From an uncultured bacterium (GTDB lineage Bacteria > Hydrogenedentota > Hydrogenedentia > Hydrogenedentales > CAILVY01): a stretch of DNA of 64,000 nt. The number at the start of each line of letters is the position of its first letter. Position 1 is the first letter of the stretch. This document shows positions 8,093-16,665 of the stretch, piece after piece. Position numbers and translations under genes: made by a program. The notes under the pieces were generated by a model. It made no database searches, was not told where the DNA came from, and saw only the letters and a list, made by a program, of their open reading frames with translations. The DNA lies in NCBI GenBank assembly GCA_937951485.1, contig CALEDJ010000006.1:62001-126000 (forward strand), in the 5' to 3' direction.

Positions 8093-10291
8093 TTATTGCA
8101 AATACCACGGCCCATGAAATTCCCCCGGTCGGTATTCCCGTTTCAGGTTGGCCCGGATATTGTTCTCGTAGAACAATGTGGGCCGGGTCTCTTCTACCGC
8201 AAAAAGAGGCGCCTGGTCGGCGTAATGCGGGGAATTCGCGTCTATTGTCGCCGCACCGAACTGGTGGATGCCTTCGGACACCATCCGCCCGTCGGCGGTC
8301 CATTCGACCATGAGAAAATAGCAATCGCCGTTGACGGCCTTGAATCGGCCGTCTTCCTGGAGCGATGGGTCCAACGCACGCAGACAATCCATACCGCCGC
8401 CGAGTCCAAGGTCCAGTTCGCCCCGTTGCAGCCGCATGACGTCCTGCCAAGGGACATCCAGACGCCCATGTTTTTCCATGAGCAGTTCCGCGGTGCGGCG
8501 CAGGCGGGCAATGATATCGTCGCTTCCTTCGCGCCACGCTTGCCCCTCGACGTAAGCGCCCGATGCCAGCACGGCCAACGCGGCGGCGCGGTTGTTCTTG
8601 TCCGTGCTGCGATCCCATCCTGTCAGCAGGGCTGCGGCTTCCTGCAGCAGGGGTTCATCGGGAATCGTCGCCTCGCGCACCGCCGCCTGGAATCGGGCGG
8701 GACCGGATTTTTCTGAATAAACCTTGTCATACTTATAAGCATAGAACTCCTCGCGGGTGATTGCGGGGTCGGCCCCATAGGTTTCCAGGGCGCGCCACCC
8801 GCGATTCGTCATGCCGGATTGAATGCCCATTGTTTCCGGAAAATCTTCCGGACGCGGGTTCCCGTCTCCGTCCGTCGTGTAATACGGCGAATTGTTGCAG
8901 TTCTGGGCGAATCCCGACGGCGGATTCAACAGTTGGGGAACACTGTCAAAGGGGTGAAAGGTGGTCCACAGAGTTTCTGAGGTGTCCCCGGGAAGGATGC
9001 CGTGCCAATCATAACCCTCATTGCGGACGGGGAATTGGCCATTGTAAGCATAATAGATGTTCCCTTGACGGTCTGCATAGAGGGTGTTCAACGACGAAAG
9101 ACCACCCATGCGCATGGCCGCCAGGAATTCATCCAGATTGCGCGCCTTGTTCATGCGGTACCATTGCTCCAACTGCCGGACTTCCCCATAACCGGCGAAA
9201 CGAATGGCGAAGACGCCGTCCGCCCGTCGCACTGCGGGACCGTGCACCGACCAGAGCAGTTCTCGCGAAAAGGTCCACGAAAGACGGCCCCAGAGCCGCA
9301 CGTTGATCCGCGCCATCCCGCGCTCCAGGTCAAGCCATTGGCCGTCAAACAGATACTGGTTGGGATTCTCCGGATTGATGGTCAGTCGGTAGATGTCCGC
9401 GAGATCGGGCTGGTTGATGGTGTGGCACCAACCCTTGTTCTCGTCGTGTCCCTTGAAAATAAGCGGCGCGGCGGGAAAGGTGCCGCCGATCATGTTCCAG
9501 CCCTCTTCGCTGCGGACGTGTGCCTCATACCACGTGACCGGACCGGTCCACGGCTGGTGCGAATTGATGGCGAGGCGTGTTGCGCCGTCGGCTGAGCGCG
9601 ACGGCCCAACGGCCCAGGCGTTGGACCCCATCGCGAGTCCCCGCGTGAAAGGATTTTCCTCCGGGATGTTCATCCCAATCTGCCCCCTGTGGTCAATGGG
9701 GATGGCCCTGTCGTCCTCAAAGAGCGATTTCAGGTAATTGTCGAGGCGATAGAAAAAGGGGGCTTTCAGCGTGGCGCCCGCCACGATGTCCCTGGCTGTC
9801 ACCGGGAGTTCGAGATGCGGCATCTTTTCGGGATGCAGCGCCGCAAAATGGTTGATGCCATCCGCGTATGCATCAAGCAGCGAACGGAGTTCGGGACTGA
9901 GATCGGTTTCAAATCGGGCGTCCACAAACTCCCGCACGCGGAACCAATGAACCAGATAGTCGAATTTGGCAAATTCGCGTCCCAGCACAGAGGCCATTCT
10001 TCCCCGGACCAGCAGCATCTGCTCTTCGATGGTGGCCCAATCATCCTCGCAGTGGGCATAGGCCAATCCATAGGCGACATCGGCATCCCGTTTGCCGAAA
10101 ATGTGCGGAACGCCCCAGTTATCGCGCAGAATCCGGACATCATATTTTCCGGCAGGCGGAATAAAAGCGCTGCGGTCGCCGGGCCTGCCCTCGCAACCGA
10201 CAATCAGTGTCGATCCGACAGTCAACAAAAGGGCAAACAGCCCCGTCAGAAAAGACCTGGACCTGGAAGTCCTGAGAAAAATTGTTGACAC
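8093..10291 (-). CDS. Penicillin-acylase-family Ntn hydrolase, lipoprotein (upstream copy)
   Basis: About 732 residues. I start it at GTG 10291 (first residues VSTIFLRTSR), since GGGAGGGAG precedes it; an in-frame ATG at 10381 would put 30 unlikely residues before the signal. The signal ends LIVGCEG, a lipobox. The autocleavage serine is in AMGSNAWAVGP (about 221), with NSHQPWTGPVTWYEA beyond. Segments such as KYDVRILRDNWGVPHIFGK and HADQAPLFAVEETRP-like ends match the neighbouring paralogue position by position, so the pair arose by tandem duplication. Probably acts on amides in the periplasm or on the outer membrane. Confidence 0.9.
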   Translation of the reverse strand: MSTIFLRTSRSRSFLTGLFALLLTVGSTLIVGCEGRPGDRSAFIPPAGKYDVRILRDNWGVPHIFGKRDADVAYGLAYAHCEDDWATIEEQMLLVRGRMASVLGREFAKFDYLVHWFRVREFVDARFETDLSPELRSLLDAYADGINHFAALHPEKMPHLELPVTARDIVAGATLKAPFFYRLDNYLKSLFEDDRAIPIDHRGQIGMNIPEENPFTRGLAMGSNAWAVGPSRSADGATRLAINSHQPWTGPVTWYEAHVRSEEGWNMIGGTFPAAPLIFKGHDENKGWCHTINQPDLADIYRLTINPENPNQYLFDGQWLDLERGMARINVRLWGRLSWTFSRELLWSVHGPAVRRADGVFAIRFAGYGEVRQLEQWYRMNKARNLDEFLAAMRMGGLSSLNTLYADRQGNIYYAYNGQFPVRNEGYDWHGILPGDTSETLWTTFHPFDSVPQLLNPPSGFAQNCNNSPYYTTDGDGNPRPEDFPETMGIQSGMTNRGWRALETYGADPAITREEFYAYKYDKVYSEKSGPARFQAAVREATIPDEPLLQEAAALLTGWDRSTDKNNRAAALAVLASGAYVEGQAWREGSDDIIARLRRTAELLMEKHGRLDVPWQDVMRLQRGELDLGLGGGMDCLRALDPSLQEDGRFKAVNGDCYFLMVEWTADGRMVSEGIHQFGAATIDANSPHYADQAPLFAVEETRPTLFYENNIRANLKREYRPGEFHGPWYLQ

Positions 10292-10847
10292 CGCCGCTCC
10301 CTCCCGGATGAATGGACCGAACAATATCTGCCTTGGTTTCAGAGAATGCCTGAGAAACATCCCTGCCTGGTCTGGAACCAATGCCTCAAGGCTTGGTTCC
10401 AGTGCTGTTCATAATATTCTCAGCGTTGAGAAAAGCCTTCGATACATATTGACATCCCCCCTCACCCCACCCCTCTCCCGGAAGGAGAGGGCGCAACAGC
10501 ATTCCTCAGATGGCGCACCGATCTCCCGCTCCCGGAAGGAGAGGGCGCAACAGCATTCCTCAGGTTTCGCGGTAAACGCCCTCTCCCTCTGGGAGAGGGA
10601 TGGGGTGAGGGGGAACAAAACGGCACACCTTGGCACAGGGGTCAATGATGCCTCAGGAATTCCCACGGAGATGTTTTCGTATAGGAAAAGCCCGCCATAT
10701 CATCTTGATTCAACAGGATTTTCCAATGGGTTTTGGGCAGGGCCGTTCATCTTCTTAACGACCTGTTTTGGACAACACTGACTTGGCCCCTTAAGAGATA
10801 CCCAATTTCGTCTCATCAGTCGCAATTTCAGTTTCAAGTTCAGTAGG
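10292..10847. other. 556-base intergenic stretch, mostly repeats
   Basis: No gene is seen. The stretch holds inverted copies of the dispersed hairpin repeat (10415-10616) and, at 10760-10780, a GTTTTGGACAACACTGA segment resembling GTTTTAGACAAAACTGA at 3530-3546. The segment between 10620 and 10760 has no recognised content. Confidence 0.6.
10415..10616. repeat. Composite of dispersed hairpin repeat copies B and C with a 35-base direct repeat
   Basis: Copy B (about 10415-10490) is the reverse complement of the element at 3451-3545, including the TTTTCTCAACGC and TGTCAATATG tail. Copy C (about 10573-10616) has the hairpin CCCTCTCCCTCTGGGAGAGGG-type core and GGGGTGAGGG in plus orientation. Between them a 35-base unit starting CTCCCGGAAGGAG occurs twice exactly, at 10475-10509 and 10529-10563. 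Confidence 0.8.
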
Positions 10848-12587
10848 ATGTGCAACAAAAGGTCTCTGTTTGTGCTTACCACCATCCCTTTTCCGTTGAC
10901 TTTGATGGCAGCAACCGTTCTGGTGGCCTGTTCCGTCACGGCCCAACCCATGTTTCCTGCGGGGTCTCCCCCATCGTCCTGTCTGGATGTGGTTGAATTG
11001 CAGGATGCGGGGCTGGACCTCAAACTTGCCGCCACCACCCTTCAGGGGCTTGTCAACCGGGGTCCGGAATCCAAGATATATCTTCAACTCGCGGAATGGG
11101 ACGCTTTCTGGCTGGAGCGCCTGAAGGAGAAGGGACTGATTGCCGAGGCGCGGACCCTGTCTCCCGTGTCGCTTTTCGAGAAATACCGCGACACATACGA
11201 CCGTGTCATCGTATATGACCCCGCATTGCCCGCCACGATCAACATCGCCACGATGATGGCATCACTGAAAGATGCGGTGGCGGCGTGGCCGGACCATGAA
11301 GCATGGATCAGCGCGGGCAAACAGATCGAGGACTTGCGCGGACGCTGGAAGACGAATGTGGCGGCCTATGAGTGGGCCTTCGAGACGCTCTGGCCGAAGA
11401 TGAATCAGCGCATTCTTGCCTGTTATCACCCCACCGCCACTCAGCATCACATGCGCGACTATTTTGTCCGCAACCGCGTCTTTCATTGCTGGGTGACCGG
11501 TGAAGAACAGCAAGCCGGCGAGCGATCGAACCATGCCGCTGAACGCGCTTTTCTGGAAAGACTGCTGGCTGCCGCGCCGGTGAATACGCCGGTGCTTGGA
11601 TTCTGGTATTCGGGGCTGGACAGGGGCATGGATGAGTACCGTGGGGCAGGTGTAGCGGGGGAATATGGAAAACTGACAATTCCCTGTGACTGGACCACGA
11701 ATCTGTCTGTGCTCAGCGGCGCCATCGTGGATACCGGCCCGATGGTGGCAGCCTACCGCCGACGACTGGCGGAAGGCCGGCGGGATTACCCCTCCGACAG
11801 GGTCTATATCTGCCACAGCATCGTGGAATCCGGCGATGCGCCTTCTTATCTGCAGAGCCGACAATACCGGATATGGCAGGACCCGGCCCGTGGCGGCATA
11901 CCCATCAACTGGGCAATGGGACCGGGGATATTTGAACTGGCCCCATTGGTGGCGGCGCACTATTTTGAAACCGCAACCCCGAACGACTATCTCTTCATGG
12001 CCCTGTCCGGCGCGGCTTATTGCCATCCCTATCGCAACTTTATGAAGCGTACAGCGAATCTCGAAACCGGCTGGCAGGATTATCTCGCGCTGACCGCTGC
12101 GTATATGCGCCGCATGGGATGTAATGAGATGGTTCTGTACACGGACGCCTGGCGGCCTTATGTTCGGGCGCAGCAAGACCCCGTGACCCAGCGATTCACT
12201 GCGTCCATTCAGGATTTACAGACGATTGTATTGGGCATGGGGCGGGATGATGGCATGGGTGCCCTGAACGGAAATTACTGGCTGGGGTCCCCCCCTGTGC
12301 TGGTTTCCCATGTTTTGACACGTTGGCCGGTGGATTACGCCGAACGCACCCGTGAAGAAAATATTGCCTGGCAGGTGGAAGCCATCCGGGAGCAGACCCC
12401 GTCGGAGCGTCCCGCATTCTTGATGGTGATGGCGCTCAGTTGGGCTTTCGATCCCAAAGATATCGTCGAAGTCCACCGAAGATTGGGCGCGGAATATGAA
12501 GCCCTGACCATTCCGCAATTCAATGAGGCATTCCGACAATATCATCCGCCTTCATCCGAAGGGGCGACAGATGCCGAAACCCTTTGA
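10848..12587 (+). CDS. Secreted GxGYxYP-domain protein, putative glycoside-hydrolase-like
   Basis: The 579-residue protein begins with a signal peptide ending near CSVTAQ. The core resembles the GxGYxYP family (putative glycoside hydrolases of saprophytic and gut bacteria): LAATTLQGLVNRGPESKIYL at about 60-79 and DAFWLERLKEKG at about 85-96. The name-giving motif is altered: near 388 the sequence is NDYLFMALSGAAYCHPYRNF, so GxGYxYP has become GAAYCHP. No ideal ribosome site precedes ATG 10848; initiation slightly downstream is possible. It starts a run of three exported enzymes on the plus strand. Enzymatic activity is not established for the family. Confidence 0.75.
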   Translation: MCNKRSLFVLTTIPFPLTLMAATVLVACSVTAQPMFPAGSPPSSCLDVVELQDAGLDLKLAATTLQGLVNRGPESKIYLQLAEWDAFWLERLKEKGLIAEARTLSPVSLFEKYRDTYDRVIVYDPALPATINIATMMASLKDAVAAWPDHEAWISAGKQIEDLRGRWKTNVAAYEWAFETLWPKMNQRILACYHPTATQHHMRDYFVRNRVFHCWVTGEEQQAGERSNHAAERAFLERLLAAAPVNTPVLGFWYSGLDRGMDEYRGAGVAGEYGKLTIPCDWTTNLSVLSGAIVDTGPMVAAYRRRLAEGRRDYPSDRVYICHSIVESGDAPSYLQSRQYRIWQDPARGGIPINWAMGPGIFELAPLVAAHYFETATPNDYLFMALSGAAYCHPYRNFMKRTANLETGWQDYLALTAAYMRRMGCNEMVLYTDAWRPYVRAQQDPVTQRFTASIQDLQTIVLGMGRDDGMGALNGNYWLGSPPVLVSHVLTRWPVDYAERTREENIAWQVEAIREQTPSERPAFLMVMALSWAFDPKDIVEVHRRLGAEYEALTIPQFNEAFRQYHPPSSEGATDAETL

Positions 12588-12682
12588 AAAGGAACAGGGT
12601 CTAATGATACCCGGATTTATCGGCTGAAAAAGCGGTGTGTCGCGCACAGGGAAGCCGGTTCAATTCAGAGAGGATTTCCATT

Positions 12683-14047
12683 ATGCGGTTTCGCGCTGTT
12701 CATGGCTTGTTGACCGTCGCTGTGCTGTGCAGCGGCTGGACGATTCCTTCATTTGCGCAGCGGGCGCAAACGCCGGCGGGCTGGCGCAGTCCGGAAATCA
12801 TCGAGAATCCCGAGGTGAAACTTGTGGATTCCGAGGGGGCGGGCAAACTCTACCAGGTGGGCGAACACCTGGTATGCGTCATGGAGGGGACGCATGAGGA
12901 AATGGGCTTCCAGCATGGCCGTCTGCTCGCCAGGCATGTGCGCCATGTAATCAAGGGAGGCTATTTGGTCAAGACGCTGTGGGATCGCGGTTATACGCTT
13001 GAATACGCGATGGCCCAGTCCGAGCGCATGGAGAAGCATTTTCCGACGGAATATGTCACAGAGATGAAGGCGCTGGTGGAAGGCTTGAAGGCGGCGGGCG
13101 TGGATGATGTCACCTACGAAGAAGTCCGCATGGGCGTCACCTCGTCTGAAATCCTGCACTACGGCCCCGACGCGCCGCCGGGATGTTCGAATTTTGCGGC
13201 CTGGGGGAAATGGACCCCGGACGGACGATTGATCCATGCGCGGAATCTGGACTGGAACGTCAGCGCAGATGCGCAAGATGATGCGGCAATCCTGATTTGG
13301 CGGCCCAAGGATGGCATCCCGTTCATGATGCTCGGCTGGGCGGGCGGTATCGGCAGCGTAAGCGGCATGAACGCCCAAGGCATCACCATCGGGGAAATGA
13401 CCTCGACTTCCCCCGATGCCACTTTCGACGGCCTGCCGCTGTTCCTGATCATGCGGCGTATCCTGGAGAAAGCCCGGACGCTGGATGCGGCCGTAGCGAT
13501 CATGCAAGCCGGCCCCCGTACCACGGGCTGGAACTTTATCATCGGCGACGGAAAAATCCCGGACGCGCGCGCGCTTGAGGTGGACGCCAAGGTCTGCGAG
13601 GTTTACGCCCCAATGGACCCGAAAGAAAACGAGAATACCGGTCATTGGGCGATGGAAGACGCCGTGCGGCGTACAAACCACCCTGTCGGTGAAGACCAAC
13701 TCTTCAAACTGGCCACGGTGATGGGGCCTTCCGTCGGGATCAATATCGAGAATCGCGATCAACTCCGCGCTGCAATCCCCCTCTTGAAAATCCAGAATAC
13801 CTGGCTGCGCTACGACTGGCTGGGCAAGCAAATCCAGGAGCGTCCCGGCGCGATGGATGTGCGCGACGCCATTGACCTGCTCGCCAACGGACCGGTCTTC
13901 AACCACGTGACCCTGCACTCTTTCGTGTTCGACCCCAAGAACGACGCCGCTTATGTGGCCAATGCAGGCAACAATCCGCCCGTTACCGCCACCCTGCGCG
14001 CTTTCACCCGCATTGATCTCAAGGAGTGGCTGGTTTCGGGGTCTTGA
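12683..14047 (+). CDS. Secreted C45-type Ntn acyltransferase/amidase
   Basis: 454 residues with a signal peptide ending SFAQR. The start ATG 12683 follows GAGAGGA. The core is that of C45 peptidases (acyl-CoA:6-aminopenicillanate acyltransferase relatives): GTHEEMGFQHGRLLA at about 71-85 and PPGCSNFAAWGKWTPDGRLI near 165-184. Self-cleavage before the Cys of GCSNF would expose the nucleophile, and HARNLDWN follows as in the family. It lies about 95 bases after the GxGYxYP gene and 80 bases before the ADP-ribosylglycohydrolase-like gene. With the two penicillin acylases nearby, it is the third Ntn amidase within 8 kb. The substrate is unknown. Confidence 0.85.
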   Translation: MRFRAVHGLLTVAVLCSGWTIPSFAQRAQTPAGWRSPEIIENPEVKLVDSEGAGKLYQVGEHLVCVMEGTHEEMGFQHGRLLARHVRHVIKGGYLVKTLWDRGYTLEYAMAQSERMEKHFPTEYVTEMKALVEGLKAAGVDDVTYEEVRMGVTSSEILHYGPDAPPGCSNFAAWGKWTPDGRLIHARNLDWNVSADAQDDAAILIWRPKDGIPFMMLGWAGGIGSVSGMNAQGITIGEMTSTSPDATFDGLPLFLIMRRILEKARTLDAAVAIMQAGPRTTGWNFIIGDGKIPDARALEVDAKVCEVYAPMDPKENENTGHWAMEDAVRRTNHPVGEDQLFKLATVMGPSVGINIENRDQLRAAIPLLKIQNTWLRYDWLGKQIQERPGAMDVRDAIDLLANGPVFNHVTLHSFVFDPKNDAAYVANAGNNPPVTATLRAFTRIDLKEWLVSGS

Positions 14048-14128
14048 GCGTCTCCGCATTGCATCTGCTCCGGGGGCGATGGTATTGTGCGGCCAATCAA
14101 ACGTGGTGGGAGAAGGAGGATGCCTGCG

Positions 14129-15313
14129 ATGAAACGATTTCTTTTGGGCACATTGATTGTTTTATGGCTTGTCGGCGGCTCCCATTGTGACGCGGACACC
14201 GTTGCGTTGAGCAAAGAATCCTTTCTGGACAAGTGCAAAGGCGCGTGGGCGGGCCAGATGATCGGGGTCTGCTTTGCCGATATCTACGAGTTCAAGTCCA
14301 ACGCCAAACCCATCACGGAACCCTTGGAGCCTTGGAAACCCGAACGCATCCATGGCGCCCTGATGCAGGACGACCTCTATGTTGAAATGACGTTTTTGAA
14401 GGCGCTTGAAGAGCACGGCCTGGAAATTACGTATGAGCAGGCGGGAAAAGCGTTTGCCGACACAAAGTACAAATTGTGGCATGCCAACCGTGTCGGACGT
14501 GACAACGTCCGGGCGGGTATCATGCCGCCGATGTCCGGGCATCCCGACCATAATTCCCATTCCGACGACATTGATTTTCAGATCGAGGCAGACCTCTTCG
14601 GCATTCTGTGTCCCGGGATGCCGCAGGAAGCGCAGCGGCTCTGCAACATCTTCGGGCGGATCATGAACTACGGCGATGGACTCTACGGAGGCATCTTTGT
14701 GGCCGGGATGTACGCGGCCGCGTATTTTGAAGATGAAAACGTGCTGCATGTCATTCAAGAGGGGCTGCGTTGCATTCCCCCAGAATCCACCTATCATCAG
14801 TGTATTTCCGACGTAATCCACTGGCACGCGGAACACCCGGACGACTGGCTTGCGGTGTGGCACAAGATTGAAGAGAAATGGCAGACCGATGAGGATTGCC
14901 TGCCGAATAACCCCGTCAACATTGACGCCAAGTTGAATGGCGCGTATGTCGTGATGGGCCTGTTGTACGGCGGCGGCGATGTGCTGAAGACGGTGGAAAT
15001 CGCCACCCGCTGCGGCCAGGACGCCGACTGCAACGCCTCCACCGCCGCCGGTGTACTGGGCTGCATGAAGGGTTTTGCCGCGCTCGGCGACCATTGGACC
15101 AGCGGCATTGACGCGATTCGAGACAAGCCATTCTCCTTCACCCCTCACTCCTTTGACACGCTTATTCCGGCGTGTCAGCAGTTGACCGAAGGGATCATCA
15201 AGAAAACCGGCGGCCAGGTGGAGGATGAGGACTACGTCATTCTGCGGCAGCAGCCAAAAGCCCCCAATACATTGGAGCAGTTGCGCAGGCCTTCATGGGC
15301 GAAGATGGACTGA
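14129..15313 (+). CDS. Exported ADP-ribosylglycohydrolase-family protein
   Basis: 394 residues. AAGGAGG lies 9 bases before ATG 14129, so that start is preferred over 14087 or 14120. An N-terminal signal (FLLGTLIVLWLVGG) suggests export, unusual for a family whose known members remove ADP-ribose in the cytoplasm. Family signatures are KCKGAWAGQMIGVCFADI (about 33-50), QDDLYVEM in the place of the usual DDT metal motif, HSDDIDFQIEADL near 150, and GQDADCNASTAAGVLGCMKG near 305 holding the second metal-binding acidic cluster. The missing Thr in the first motif makes classical catalysis uncertain. It may act on glycosidic bonds other than ADP-ribose. Confidence 0.8.
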   Translation: MKRFLLGTLIVLWLVGGSHCDADTVALSKESFLDKCKGAWAGQMIGVCFADIYEFKSNAKPITEPLEPWKPERIHGALMQDDLYVEMTFLKALEEHGLEITYEQAGKAFADTKYKLWHANRVGRDNVRAGIMPPMSGHPDHNSHSDDIDFQIEADLFGILCPGMPQEAQRLCNIFGRIMNYGDGLYGGIFVAGMYAAAYFEDENVLHVIQEGLRCIPPESTYHQCISDVIHWHAEHPDDWLAVWHKIEEKWQTDEDCLPNNPVNIDAKLNGAYVVMGLLYGGGDVLKTVEIATRCGQDADCNASTAAGVLGCMKGFAALGDHWTSGIDAIRDKPFSFTPHSFDTLIPACQQLTEGIIKKTGGQVEDEDYVILRQQPKAPNTLEQLRRPSWAKMD

Positions 15314-15482
15314 AAAGGACTGCAAGGACGAAAAGGACAAAAAATAAAAAACAAAAAGCATTGAAGAAAAGCCAATCCGCCTTACAATAGTCGTGTCAGG
15401 TTTTGTCAAATAGCGGCTGGTCTTTCCGTATTCGTCCTTGTCCGTGGGTGTCCGTGTCAGTCTGTGTCGGTCGTCCTTGGGG
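15312..15482. repeat. Degenerate GGAC/GTCC-rich repeat tract
   Basis: Between two convergent genes, GGACTGCAAGGACGAAAAGG at the left and a run of units such as CGTCCTTGTCCGTGGG and GTCCGTGTC at the right face each other. Similar tracts occur at 49076-49175 and 58775-58805. No gene is seen here. Confidence 0.6.
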
Positions 15483-15485
15483 TTT

Positions 15486-16538
<1,053 letters not shown>

Positions 16539-16602
16539 CGTGTTTCTCCTTTGCCGCTGTTGGGAAATTGGCGCTTATTCTACGCATTTGATTGGGAAAC
16601 AC

Positions 16603-16645
16603 AAAAAAGCGCCCCCGGGGACCGTAAAGGCCCCCGAAGGCGCTT
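16603..16645 (-). terminator. Rho-independent terminator after the BACON lipoprotein gene
   Basis: On the minus strand AAGCGCC pairs with GGCGCTT, with an inner GGGG/CCCC-rich stem, followed directly by TTTTTTG. It sits 20 bases past the lipoprotein stop. Confidence 0.85.
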
Positions 16646-16665
16646 ATATGTATCGTCAGTACGTT

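Noticed and set aside
10475-10563. Possible CRISPR-like repeat pair
   Set aside because: Only two 35-base copies, 19 bases between them, no further units and no cas gene.
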